From: an uncultured Collinsella sp.
Lineage (GTDB): Bacteria > Actinomycetota > Coriobacteriia > Coriobacteriales > Coriobacteriaceae
DNA length: 48,739 nt
Assembly: GCA_902493855.1 (NCBI GenBank)
Contig: CABUQV010000016.1
Coordinates: 1-48,739, forward strand
Reading direction: 5' to 3'
Part shown: positions 32,143 to 40,346 of the stretch, one piece after another
Numbering within the stretch: position 1 is the first letter of the stretch
How the letters are laid out: every line of letters starts with the position of its first letter
Notes under the pieces: generated by a model
Databases searched by the model: none
Seen by the model: only the letters and a program-made list of their open reading frames with translations
What the model was told of the DNA's origin: nothing
Translations under genes and position numbers: made by a program

Positions 32143-33123
32143 TTACAGGCCGAGCATAGGCTCCAGAACGAAGAAGTATGCGAGCACCACGATGCCCAGA
32201 ATGATGCGATAGACGCCGAAGCACTTGAAGTCGTGACGGCGGACGAAGCCCATGAGCCACTTGATGGCGATGAGCGACACCACAAAGGCCACAACGCAGC
32301 CCACGCCCAGGATAGCGACCTCGTTGGCGCCGAACGTACCGCCCTTGATGAAATACTTGACCAGCTTGAGCGCACTCGCGCCAAACATGACAGGGATGGC
32401 CAGGAAGAACGTAAACTTGGACGCCACCGAACGCGTGCAGCCCAAAAGCAGGCCGCCGATGATGGTGGAACCGGAGCGCGACGTGCCCGGAATCAGCGAG
32501 AGCACCTGAAAGCATCCGATGCCCAGTGCGGTCTTCCAACTTAGGTCCTCGAGCGTGGTGATGGAACCAAAGTCCAGATCCTCGTCCTCGTCATCGTCCT
32601 CGGCAACATCTGCCGCGGGCGCCGCAAAGTGTGCACCGGCGGGACGTCCACCCGACACCACAGCACGCGAACCAAACGAACCGGCAACGGCCATTTCCTC
32701 GCGCTTGCTCGCGCGCCAGTTCTCGATCACGATAAACAACACGCCGTACACAATGAGCGCCAGCGCCACGACGGGAGCATTGTAGAAATGCTCCTCCATC
32801 CAGTCGTTGAGCGGCAGACCGATCGCCGCCGCAGGAATGCAGCCGAGCACAATCTTGCCCCACAGCACCCAGGTGTCGCGACGGCCCTCCTTGCCCTTGC
32901 TGGGCGAGAACGGATTGAGCTCATGGAAGAACAGCACACAGACGGCCAGAATGGCACCGAGCTGAATCACGACCAGGAACATATTCCAGAACGTCTCGCT
33001 CACGTTCATCTTGACGAACTCGTCCACCAAGATCATGTGACCGGTCGACGAAACAGGCAGCCATTCGGTGATGCCCTCGACTAGGCCCATGAAGGCAGAT
33101 TTTAGAAGCTCGATAATATCCAA
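32143..33123 (-). CDS. uppP: Undecaprenyl-diphosphatase (BacA/UppP) with an acidic loop insertion
   Basis: A 326-aa integral membrane phosphatase recycling undecaprenyl pyrophosphate, the lipid carrier for peptidoglycan; overproduction gives bacitracin resistance in other bacteria. The catalytic region GLVEGITEWLPVSSTGHM (13-30) and the second motif LIPGTSRSGSTIIGGLLLG (about 210-228) are intact. Between helices, residues ~138-195 form an extra, very acidic loop (AEDDDEDEDLDF), absent from typical ~270-aa UppP. Start TTG at 33123 is chosen because GAGGGGG lies 5 nt upstream and the protein then begins as the family does; the longer open frame to 33441 is non-homologous and runs into the usp region. 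Confidence 0.9.
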   Translation of the reverse strand: MDIIELLKSAFMGLVEGITEWLPVSSTGHMILVDEFVKMNVSETFWNMFLVVIQLGAILAVCVLFFHELNPFSPSKGKEGRRDTWVLWGKIVLGCIPAAAIGLPLNDWMEEHFYNAPVVALALIVYGVLFIVIENWRASKREEMAVAGSFGSRAVVSGGRPAGAHFAAPAADVAEDDDEDEDLDFGSITTLEDLSWKTALGIGCFQVLSLIPGTSRSGSTIIGGLLLGCTRSVASKFTFFLAIPVMFGASALKLVKYFIKGGTFGANEVAILGVGCVVAFVVSLIAIKWLMGFVRRHDFKCFGVYRIILGIVVLAYFFVLEPMLGL

Positions 33124-33371
33124 AGGGACCCCCTCGTTAGACACCCGCCGATATTGTTCTGCGGACGGTGCGGGCGATGTCCCATTATCAACCGTTGGCG
33201 GCGCGTCTGCGCCTACCCTTACCAAAAAACTCGCCCGTTCACAGAATTGCGAGCAGTCAAACCCAAATCCTTGGGTATAACTGCAACAAGATAAAGTGTC
33301 CGGCGGCCGACGCGCCCGCGCCCGCCCGATGCACGAGCCCCGCGCCCGTGCGATAGACCAAGGAGGAAACC

Positions 33372-33809
33372 ATGAACGAGGGCTACACCAAGGTATTTGT
33401 TTCACTCGACGGTACTGAGCAGCAGGATTTTGTGCTCGCACGCGCCATCAAGGTCGCCGCGAACAACGGTGCCAAGCTAATCATCGGCCACGTTATCGAT
33501 TCCACGGCGCTCGAGAGCGCCGGTTCCTATCCGGTCGATCTGGTCAACGGCCTAGAGGAGGCATTTAAGAACTCCATCGCCAAGCAGCTCGAAGAGGCCA
33601 AGGCCAATCCCGATATTCCCGAGGTCGAGGTCATGATTCGCGCCGGCCGCATTCGCGAGACGCTCAAGGACGAGATGCTCGACGTGGTTAAGCCCGACCT
33701 GGTGCTCTGCGGCGCCCGCGGCCTGTCCTCGATCAAGTATGCGCTCCTGGGTTCGATTTCGACGTTCCTGCTGCGCAACACGGACTGCGACATCTTGGTC
33801 GTAAAGTAG
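33372..33809 (+). CDS. Universal stress protein (UspA family)
   Basis: A 145-aa single USP domain: KVFVSLDGTEQQDFVLARAI at the start and the ATP-binding loop LVLCGARGLSSIKYALLGSISTFLL, close to the G-x2-G-x9-G(S/T) signature although the first glycine spacing is slightly altered. USPs accumulate under starvation or stress. AAGGAGG lies upstream of the ATG. It is divergent from uppP and followed by a long palindrome (33823-33915) and then a terminator. Confidence 0.9.
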   Translation: MNEGYTKVFVSLDGTEQQDFVLARAIKVAANNGAKLIIGHVIDSTALESAGSYPVDLVNGLEEAFKNSIAKQLEEAKANPDIPEVEVMIRAGRIRETLKDEMLDVVKPDLVLCGARGLSSIKYALLGSISTFLLRNTDCDILVVK

Positions 33810-33822
33810 CGTTGCTCCCACC

Positions 33823-33915
33823 GGCCGCGGGGCCTGCGGGGTTTCCACGGGCACGTCCTCGCCGCGTTGCGGCTGCGGGATGTGCCCTTAGGAAACCCCT
33901 CCCGGCCCCGCGGCC
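33823..33915. repeat. Long imperfect palindrome after the universal stress gene
   Basis: The arms 33823-33858 and 33878-33915 pair through GGCCGCGGGGCC, GGGGTTTCC and GGGCAC-TCC with a few mismatches; the centre is GCCGC gtt GCGGC. It begins 13 nt after the stop codon and precedes the terminator at 33957. The architecture matches the manA and pcrA elements, but the core sequence is different. Confidence 0.7.
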
Positions 33916-33956
33916 TTCGCAGCCTTACTTCAACGAGTTGTCTGGTAGAAAAATGG

Positions 33957-34006
33957 CGTGCCGCCCCGTTTGGGGCGGCACGTTTTGTTTGGGGCGGCAC
34001 GTTTTT
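33957..34006. terminator. Terminator with a duplicated 3' arm
   Basis: CGTGCCGCCCC pairs with GGGGCGGCACG across GTTT, followed by TTTTG. The segment GTTTGGGGCGGCACG then repeats, followed by TTTTTG. On the minus strand CCATTTTTC follows the stem. It serves the convergent usp and histidine kinase genes. Confidence 0.85.
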
Positions 34007-34032
34007 GTTTGGGTGGGCGTCTGCCGCGTGCG

Positions 34033-35076
34033 TTACTCGAAGTATTGGAACTTGTTGGTTGAAAAGGCAAACGTTACGACGAAGCCTTCACCGGGCTCGG
34101 ATGCTGCGGTGACGTCGATGCCCATCTTGGAGCACAGACGCGCCACCAGGTAGAGGCCGATGCCCGTTGCGCGCTTGGTGGTGCGGCCGTTGTCGCCGGT
34201 AAAGCCCTTCTCGAACACGCGCGGCAGGTCTGCCGCACACACGCCGCAACCGTTGTCCGCGACGGTAAGCTCGATGCGCTCGCTCGCCAGGCCCTCGTCC
34301 AGCAACGCACCCGAAAACACGATCTTTGCGCCGTCCTCACGCGCATATTTAATGCTGTTCTGAATGAGCTGGCCCAGAATAAACTCGAGCCACTTCTCGT
34401 CGGTAAAGACCTCAAAGTCGAGGTTCTCGCACACCGGCGCCACGTGTGCCGCGATGAGCTCACGCGCATTGGCCTTGATTGCGCCCGTCACCAGAGCCTT
34501 GAGGTTCCAACGTCGAATCAGGTAATCGCGCTCCACAACCTCCGAGCGCGCATAGTAGAGCGCCTGGTCGATATAGCGTTCCACGCGGGCAAGCTCGCGA
34601 CCGAGGTCATCTACGCGCGACAGATCATCTTCGCTGCCGTCCAGGTTTTCCAAAATCAGATGGGCTGCCGCCAGAGGCAGCTTGGCCTCGTGGACCCAGC
34701 TCTCGATATAGTCGCGATAGTCATCGGTCTGGCGCCTGCCTTCGGCAACCTCGTCACAAGCGGCTTTGCCCACCCGGCGCAAGACCTCGTACTCGAGCTC
34801 GCCCTCGGCATAGGTCGGGCATTGCACCATCTCCTGCACCCATGCGGGACTCTCGAGCTCCTCTGCCGCACGCTCCAGCTGGCGCAGAAAACGACGACGG
34901 CGCGCGTACTCGATCACGATGCCGAGCATACCAAAGATATAGGACACGCCGACCGCCACGACCACGATAGAAACGGGTGCGCCGGCGACCGTCAGCACAA
35001 AGCAGCCCAGCAACACGCCGCACGTCCACACGGCGACGGGAAGCAGCGCATCTTTGAAGAATTTGGCAAACGACAT
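34033..35076 (-). CDS. Intramembrane-sensing histidine kinase (BceS-like)
   Basis: A 347-aa sensor kinase. Two transmembrane helices (about 10-32 and 36-57) are separated by only a few residues, so there is no extracellular sensor domain. This is the hallmark of intramembrane-sensing kinases such as BceS, which take their signal from a BceAB-type transporter. The H-box is DYIESWVHEAKLPLAA (H129). ATP-binding boxes: N-box LIQNSIKYA, G1 VADNGCGV, G2 ATGIGLYLV. It starts 9 bp after the response regulator. No BceAB-type transporter is next to it. uppP, whose substrate is the bacitracin target, lies 1.1 kb away. Confidence 0.87.
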   Translation of the reverse strand: MSFAKFFKDALLPVAVWTCGVLLGCFVLTVAGAPVSIVVVAVGVSYIFGMLGIVIEYARRRRFLRQLERAAEELESPAWVQEMVQCPTYAEGELEYEVLRRVGKAACDEVAEGRRQTDDYRDYIESWVHEAKLPLAAAHLILENLDGSEDDLSRVDDLGRELARVERYIDQALYYARSEVVERDYLIRRWNLKALVTGAIKANARELIAAHVAPVCENLDFEVFTDEKWLEFILGQLIQNSIKYAREDGAKIVFSGALLDEGLASERIELTVADNGCGVCAADLPRVFEKGFTGDNGRTTKRATGIGLYLVARLCSKMGIDVTAASEPGEGFVVTFAFSTNKFQYFE

Positions 35077-35085
35077 AGCCGGCCC

Positions 35086-35757
35086 CTAGACCGAATAGCC
35101 CTGGCCGCGGTGCGTCGTCAAATACCCCTTGATGCCGATTTTTTCGAGCGTGGTGCGCAGGCGGTTGATGTTGACGGTGAGCGTATTGTCGTCCACGAAG
35201 GCGTCGGAGTCCCACAGGTCCTGCATGATGGCCGAGCGCGAGACGATCTTGCCCGCACGGCTCAGAAGCAGCGAGAGAATACGCAGCTCGTTTTTGGTGA
35301 GCTCGGTACTGATGCCGGTTTGCATGTTGGTGACCATGGAGCGAGCGAGATCGAGCTCCAGGCCCTTGTGGACAAGTGTGCTGCGCTCGCCCGCCGCCGC
35401 GGTGCGACGCAGCAGTGCGTTGATGCGCGCCACGAGCACGCGCGCGCTGTAGGGCTTGGGAACAAAGTCATCCGCGCCGAGCGTCATGGCCATGACCTCG
35501 TCAATCTCGGTCGAGCGCGAAGTGAGGACGATGATGGGAACCTCGGATTCGCGGCGAACCTCATGGCAGATATGCTGGCCGTCTTTGACGGGAAGCGTCA
35601 GGTCGAGCAGCACCAGGTCGGGCGCGGCGGCGAGAATATCGCGCGAAACATGCTCGAACGATTCGCAGGCCTCGATTTCAAACCCGGCGCGGGCAAGGAT
35701 GTCGGCAAGCTCGCGACGAATGGGCTCGTCGTCCTCAACGACATAGATCAGCGCCAT
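35086..35757 (-). CDS. OmpR-family response regulator (BceR-like)
   Basis: A 223-aa regulator. Receiver domain: MALIYVVEDDEPIRREL with acidic residues D9/D10, phospho-acceptor D52 in LVLLDLTLPVKDG, and VLTSRSTEID. The C-terminal winged helix is visible in GISTELTKNELRILSLLLSRAGKIVSR, then LWDSDAFVDDNTLTVNINRLRTTLEKIG, ending YLTTHRGQGYSV. Start 35757 has GGGAGG 4 nt upstream, rather than 35769. It is the first gene of a two-gene operon with the histidine kinase. Targets probably include envelope-stress genes, by analogy with BceR; this is inference. Confidence 0.9.
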   Translation of the reverse strand: MALIYVVEDDEPIRRELADILARAGFEIEACESFEHVSRDILAAAPDLVLLDLTLPVKDGQHICHEVRRESEVPIIVLTSRSTEIDEVMAMTLGADDFVPKPYSARVLVARINALLRRTAAAGERSTLVHKGLELDLARSMVTNMQTGISTELTKNELRILSLLLSRAGKIVSRSAIMQDLWDSDAFVDDNTLTVNINRLRTTLEKIGIKGYLTTHRGQGYSV

Positions 35758-35870
35758 GTGTCCTCCCATTTCGCGTAACTTGCACCTTTCACACCATTAT
35801 GCCCACAGCGTCGCAGCGATACGACCCCGTGGGCACCCAATATGACAAAAGTGTTCGGTAGCCTTGTGAG

Positions 35871-35906
35871 AAAATAGGGGGCCTCGGGCCTGAGCCGATC
35901 GGCCCC
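35871..35906 (-). terminator. Terminator after the aminotransferase gene
   Basis: On the minus strand GGGGCC pairs with GGCCCC around an interior that folds on itself (GGC/GCC), followed by TATTTTC. It lies 20 nt past the stop at 35927. Confidence 0.65.
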
Positions 35907-35926
35907 ATCGCTTCGACCTCGAGTCT

Positions 35927-37057
35927 CTACTCGAGCGTACGCATGTACGCGGAGATGGCATCCAGGCCCTTCTGCAGGTCGTCGGTGTTATCGGAGTATG
36001 CATAGCCGATGCGCATGCTCTTGGGCTCCTCGAAGCAATCGCCCGGGGTGACGAGCGCGCCGGACTTCTTAATCATGTCGATGCAGAACGTCCTGGAGTC
36101 GATGTCGTAGTCGTAATACACGAGCGCGGTGGTACCCGCCTCGGGCTTGACGAACGACAGGTGCGGCTCGCTCTCGACCCACTTCTCCAGAACAGCAAGA
36201 TTCTGACGGACGATGCGACGGCTGCGCTCAAGGATCACGGAAGCGTTGCCCAGAATCAGCTCCGCCACCGACTCGCTGAATATGCCGGCGGAGATCAGGT
36301 TGTAATCGCGATGCGAGAGCAGCGCGCGACGGAGCTCCGGGCTCTTGGTGACCGCCCAGCCCAGACGCAGGCCGGCGAACGACCAGACCTTGGACATGGA
36401 TGCGGTGACGATGGCCTTGTCGTACAGGTCGATCACGGACTCGGAGTACTCATCCGTCTGAGTAAGCAGACGGTAGACCTCGTCGCAGAGCACCCACGCG
36501 TCGTGTTTGCGTGCGACCTCGACAATCGCCTTGAGCGTATCGGTGTCGAGCAGGGCGCCCGTGGGGTTGTCCGGGTTATTGATGCAGATGAGCTTGGTAT
36601 CGTCGGTCACCAGAGCATCGAGCGCGTCGACGTCGACGTGGTAGCCGTTCTTGCGATCGAGCTGAAGGATATCGACCTTCGCACCGCACATCTCGGGAAT
36701 CGAGTAAAGCTGCTGGTAGGTGGGCTTGACGGAGACTACGTGATCGCCCGGTTCGACGAGCGTGGAAATAACCAGGGAGTTGGCACCGGTCGCGCCGTGC
36801 GTGGGCACGATATGCCCGGGCTCGACCGTCTTATAGAGACGCGCAACCCCCTCGAGGAAGCCAGGCTGTCCCTCGATGTCTCCGTAGGTGAATCGGCGCG
36901 AGCACAGGCTGTCGAGCCACGCCTTCTTGTCGGTGTTCGTAAGCTCGAACAGCTGGTCGAGCGTGAGGGAGTAGACGCACGTCTCCGCAACGTTGTGGGT
37001 GCACTTGGTCTCCCACTCGTTCATCCACTGCTCGACGGCGAAATCCTTGATCTGCAT
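35927..37057 (-). CDS. Class I/II aminotransferase next to an OCD-family enzyme
   Basis: A 376-aa fold-type I PLP enzyme. Visible: THGATGANSLVISTLVEPGD (cofactor phosphate region), INNPDNPTGALL (NPTG at 164-167), D192 in CDEVYRLL, the PLP lysine K223 in TASMSKVWSFAGLRLGW, and an arginine in SMRIGYAYS for the substrate carboxylate. It is distinct from the aminotransferase at 21013. It lies 24 nt downstream of the ornithine-cyclodeaminase-family gene, clearly in the same operon, divergent from a PucR regulator. The substrate is unknown. The pairing suggests that it makes a 2-keto acid which cyclises and is then reduced by the neighbour. GGAAAGGA precedes the ATG. Confidence 0.83.
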   Translation of the reverse strand: MQIKDFAVEQWMNEWETKCTHNVAETCVYSLTLDQLFELTNTDKKAWLDSLCSRRFTYGDIEGQPGFLEGVARLYKTVEPGHIVPTHGATGANSLVISTLVEPGDHVVSVKPTYQQLYSIPEMCGAKVDILQLDRKNGYHVDVDALDALVTDDTKLICINNPDNPTGALLDTDTLKAIVEVARKHDAWVLCDEVYRLLTQTDEYSESVIDLYDKAIVTASMSKVWSFAGLRLGWAVTKSPELRRALLSHRDYNLISAGIFSESVAELILGNASVILERSRRIVRQNLAVLEKWVESEPHLSFVKPEAGTTALVYYDYDIDSRTFCIDMIKKSGALVTPGDCFEEPKSMRIGYAYSDNTDDLQKGLDAISAYMRTLE

Positions 37058-37081
37058 TGTCGTTTCCTTTCCTTGACTCTC

Positions 37082-38113
37082 TTACAGTTCCACCACGGTG
37101 CCCAGCCCCGCCTCGACGGCGCGGTCGTAGGCGATTTTCGATGCCGAAAGGTCCTGAACGGCGATGCCCGACGTATCGAACACCGTCACCTGCTCGTCAT
37201 CCGAACGCCCCGTAGCCGTGCCAGCGATGACTTCGCCGAGCTCCGCTCTGATGTCCTCGGGCGTGATGGCACCCTCGGCAACCGGAATCTCCAGCTCACC
37301 GGACGCGACCGATTGCTCGCGGTCGTCGACGTAAACAGCGGCACGGGCGACAAGCGCCGAGGCGAGCTCCTGCTTGCCGGGCATGTCGGCACCGACGCAG
37401 GAGATATGCGTACCGGGGCGCACCCATGCATCGGGGATGATGGGCTTGGTCGCCGGCGTGATCGTCACGATGATGTCGGCCTCCGCCGCGGCACCTTGGC
37501 CGTCGGCCGTCGCCTCGATGGAATAGGTGGATGCCTCGCGAACATGCTCGCAGGCACCCAAGATATGGGCGACCTCGTCTCGCATGCGCTCGACGCGGGC
37601 CTCGGGCGCGGCATCGGAAACTGGCTCCCACACCTTGACCTCGCTCACTTTGGGACAGGCGGCGAGCACGCCCGCCGCCATGTAGGTGCTCATATGGCCG
37701 GCACCCGCAACAAGCAGTTTGGACGCATCCGCCCGAGCCAGCCACTTGGCACCGAGCGCAGCGGCGGCACCGGTGCGAAGTCCAGTGACGGCGGAGGCAT
37801 TGAGCAGCGCCAACGGCTCTCCCGTCGCGTTGTCGCACAGCAGCGTGGTGCCAAAGATCTCGGGCAGCCCCTTTTTGGGATTCTGAGAGAACCAAGCAGT
37901 GAGTTTGAGACCGAAGAGGCCGCTTCCCGCCAACTCGCCCGAGCGGATATCCATATCGGCCACACCGGGCTCGAACTGCTCATATACCATCGGCCACGCA
38001 ACACCCTTGCCCGTTGCCTTCTGGCGATATGCCTCCTCCACGGCAGCGATCGCATCCTCAATCGTCAGCACCTTGGAAACTTCCTCAGCCGAAAGCACCA
38101 CCATCTGCCCCAT
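37082..38113 (-). CDS. Ornithine cyclodeaminase / mu-crystallin family enzyme
   Basis: A 343-aa member of the OCD/mu-crystallin family, which includes ornithine cyclodeaminase, L-alanine dehydrogenase and ketimine (pyrroline/piperideine-2-carboxylate) reductases. Seen: the substrate-side MVYEQFEPGVADMDIRSGEL and GLFGLKLTAWFSQNPKKGLP, the conserved LNASAVTGLRTGAAAALGAKWLAR helix (in two parts), and the Rossmann loop LLVAGAGHMSTYMAAG, then ISCVGADMPGKQEL. Which reaction it performs cannot be read. GGAG is 5 nt from the ATG at 38113 and 2 nt from one at 38116, so 38113 is preferred. A good minus-strand promoter lies just upstream. Confidence 0.85.
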   Translation of the reverse strand: MGQMVVLSAEEVSKVLTIEDAIAAVEEAYRQKATGKGVAWPMVYEQFEPGVADMDIRSGELAGSGLFGLKLTAWFSQNPKKGLPEIFGTTLLCDNATGEPLALLNASAVTGLRTGAAAALGAKWLARADASKLLVAGAGHMSTYMAAGVLAACPKVSEVKVWEPVSDAAPEARVERMRDEVAHILGACEHVREASTYSIEATADGQGAAAEADIIVTITPATKPIIPDAWVRPGTHISCVGADMPGKQELASALVARAAVYVDDREQSVASGELEIPVAEGAITPEDIRAELGEVIAGTATGRSDDEQVTVFDTSGIAVQDLSASKIAYDRAVEAGLGTVVEL

Positions 38114-38148
38114 CATCGCTCCTCTCAGCGAAAGCTTTACGTTGCTTC

Positions 38149-38177
38149 ACTGTACGGTTTAGTAACGATGCCGCCAA
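38149..38177 (-). promoter_or_regulatory. Promoter of the OCD-aminotransferase operon
   Basis: On the minus strand TTGGCG (38172-38177), a 17-nt spacer, and TACAGT (38149-38154) make a good sigma-70-like promoter 33 nt before the OCD start. It lies in a markedly AT-rich divergent region (38117-38330). Confidence 0.65.
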
Positions 38178-38330
38178 GGATCATTTCTTGTTGGAATCTA
38201 CAACGATTCTCAATCTGATTTTTCGTTCTATCAGCATGTATTTGAAATATTTCTCACATCAACGGCATATGGATGTGCGATTATCCTATTTATACCGGTA
38301 CTTATTGTAGTGATTTACAAGGTGATGTTG

Positions 38331-39512
38331 ATGCTATACACCATCTCGGACTTCTCACGGGAATATGAGGGGTCGGTCCGCCTAATCGCCGGCAGCGATG
38401 GCGTCTCGTGTGCCGTCTCCGGCGTCGGGATCCTCGATTATGAACTCATGCCCGGCCTCAAGAACAAGTACCAGCGCGTCAACTTCAGCTCAGACGAAAT
38501 CGTCCTCAGCACTTTCCTCTATGCGAAGGACGACCCGTACCTCATCACTGAAGCCGTGAAATACCTCGTCGCCAAGGGAACGAGCGGTCTCATCATCAAA
38601 AACGTCCTGCACATCCCGATTCCCGACCAAGCCATCCGCTACGCCAACGCGCGGCACTACCCGGTCTTTCTCACGACCGACGACTCACTGTTCTTTGACA
38701 GCGTCATCTATGAGGTCAAACGGCATATCGAGCAGCTCGCGTCCATCGACTTCGCACAGCGCGAGATCGATGCCCTGAGGACAGACGTATCGCCCGAGTC
38801 CATCTGCCGACGCATCCGGAGCCTCAACCCGTCATTTCTGGACGAAGCGGTCGCCCTGTTCGCATCGTTTGCAGAGCCCCTCGACCCGCGTACGTTTTTG
38901 CAAATCGAACGTCTCTGTGCAAAATCGACCCTCGCCGGATGCCACAACATGCTGGCACCCTACGACGGAGGTTTGTTATTCGTAGCGACAAGCGACTCGG
39001 AGCAGACGCTCGATGTGGAGCGAATCGTGCAGGCACTCACGGAGCTCATCGAGGCTAGCGGCATCGATGGCGGAGCGGAAGGGCTCGGCATCAGCGATAT
39101 TCTGTTTGGAGACGAGGCGGTGGCGCAGGCGATCTCGCAGGCGATTTACGCACAGCGCCTATCTCGTCAACGAGCCGAGAGTCCCGTGCGCTATACGCAG
39201 CTCGGCATCCTGAGAACCGTGATGCCTTTTGCGGAAACCCCGGAGATGCGATCGTTCTCGGAGGCGATCCTCTCGCCGATACGCGAGCACGACAGTGAGC
39301 ATGGCAGCGAGTTGGAATCCACGCTCGCCGCATTCATTGAGAACGACCGACGTATCGAGCGAACCGCCAAGCAGACTAGCCAGCACCCGAACACGATTCG
39401 ATATCGCCTCGACAAGGTGACAGCTCTCACCGGACTGAGCTACAAATGCGCCCCGGAGATGGAGCAGCTGTCGCTCGCCTACGCCATCGAACGCGCTCGC
39501 TCGCTTCAGTAA
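38331..39512 (+). CDS. PucR-family transcriptional regulator
   Basis: A 393-aa regulator. N-terminal PucR domain (~residues 20-130): GLKNKYQRVNFSSDEIVLSTF and ANARHYPVFLTTDDSLFFDSV. The C-terminal PucR-type helix-turn-helix (HTH_30) is ESTLAAFIENDRRIERTAKQT, then HPNTIRYRLDKVTALTG. Such proteins activate purine, amino-acid or other nitrogen-compound catabolic genes. Start 38331 is set by AAGGTG 6 nt upstream, with in-frame ATGs at 38310 and 38325 as alternatives. It is divergent from the OCD-aminotransferase operon across an AT-rich 200-bp region, so it very probably controls it. It ends 18 nt from a convergent gene with no terminator visible between. Confidence 0.88.
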   Translation: MLYTISDFSREYEGSVRLIAGSDGVSCAVSGVGILDYELMPGLKNKYQRVNFSSDEIVLSTFLYAKDDPYLITEAVKYLVAKGTSGLIIKNVLHIPIPDQAIRYANARHYPVFLTTDDSLFFDSVIYEVKRHIEQLASIDFAQREIDALRTDVSPESICRRIRSLNPSFLDEAVALFASFAEPLDPRTFLQIERLCAKSTLAGCHNMLAPYDGGLLFVATSDSEQTLDVERIVQALTELIEASGIDGGAEGLGISDILFGDEAVAQAISQAIYAQRLSRQRAESPVRYTQLGILRTVMPFAETPEMRSFSEAILSPIREHDSEHGSELESTLAAFIENDRRIERTAKQTSQHPNTIRYRLDKVTALTGLSYKCAPEMEQLSLAYAIERARSLQ

Positions 39513-39530
39513 GCCCACCCCGCCTTGAGG

Positions 39531-40241
39531 TTAGGAGCGACGGGCGCGGAGCTTTTCGTAGCCGTCGGCGAAGAAGGTGACCGTCGCGGCATCGGTCTCG
39601 GCGGCGTCTGTCTCGGCAGCGGGGACCACGCCGTGCTCGTCGCTCACCAGGAACAGCGCGCCCTTAAGCTGCGCGGGAATATCTACGCGCGTGACCGGGA
39701 TGCCCTTGGTCTGGGCCAGCTGCTCGATGAGCGTCGCCGTGCCGCACAGGCACTCGTCCGCTGGCGCCACAAAGGCAAGCTCGCCGTTATCGACGGCGGC
39801 GAGCAGCTCGGGCGCCACGCCGGTTTCGTCGGCCTCGGAGCGGGCCTCGGCGGAGCGGGCACGTAGCGCCTTGGCCGACGTATCGGTTAGCGGCTCGTAC
39901 TCCCCCACCGTCATGGCGGCGTTGCCGTTGACGTCGATCACCAGCATGAGCACGCCGTCGCGCGCGGTGTAATCGCCCTCGGCAAGCGACCACTCAACGT
40001 GCTGCTTGGCCCAGCTGAGCATGTTATGGGTAAGCGGCTCGCCCTGCACCAAGCGCTCGGACAGTGCGCGAATGTGGCGGTTGAGCATGGGCACCTTTTT
40101 ATTGGACATGCGCCAACGGCAGACAAGCGCGGGCTTGTCGAGCGTAAACTTCTCGACCGCCTCCTGATTGGCGCAAAAGTCCTCGTACGCACGCTGATCC
40201 TCGGCATTGCCAAACAGCTCGGCATCATCAATCTGGGGCAT
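39531..40241 (-). CDS. Protein of unknown function
   Basis: A 236-aa soluble acidic protein (MPQIDDAELFGNAEDQRAY...). There are two parts: an N-terminal helical region with FTLDKPALVCRWRMSNKKVPMLNRHI, and a C-terminal alpha/beta region GELAFVAPADECLCGTATLIEQLAQTKGIPVTRVDIP that recalls SseB-like folds, though I cannot assign it. Start 40241 has AAGG 7 nt upstream; an alternative lies two codons earlier. It is downstream of purH beyond a terminator, so independently transcribed. Confidence 0.6.
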   Translation of the reverse strand: MPQIDDAELFGNAEDQRAYEDFCANQEAVEKFTLDKPALVCRWRMSNKKVPMLNRHIRALSERLVQGEPLTHNMLSWAKQHVEWSLAEGDYTARDGVLMLVIDVNGNAAMTVGEYEPLTDTSAKALRARSAEARSEADETGVAPELLAAVDNGELAFVAPADECLCGTATLIEQLAQTKGIPVTRVDIPAQLKGALFLVSDEHGVVPAAETDAAETDAATVTFFADGYEKLRARRS

Positions 40242-40281
40242 GGTCATACCTTTCGTGTTAGTCATTCCGTCCTCTTATACC

Positions 40282-40317
40282 AAAAAGACGGCCCTCCAAA
40301 CGGAGCGACCGTCTTTT
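40282..40317 (-). terminator. Rho-independent terminator after purH
   Basis: On the minus strand AAAAGACGG pairs with CCGTCTTTT around an inner TCC/GGA stem, followed by TTTTTGG. It lies 30 nt past the purH stop. Confidence 0.92.
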
Positions 40318-40346
40318 GCAGAGATTATTTTGTCCCAAGGCGGAAC

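Noticed and set aside
33124..33441. Longer uppP reading frame
   Set aside because: The upstream part overlaps the divergent usp gene, shows no membrane or family features, and a well-placed ribosome site points to TTG at 33123.
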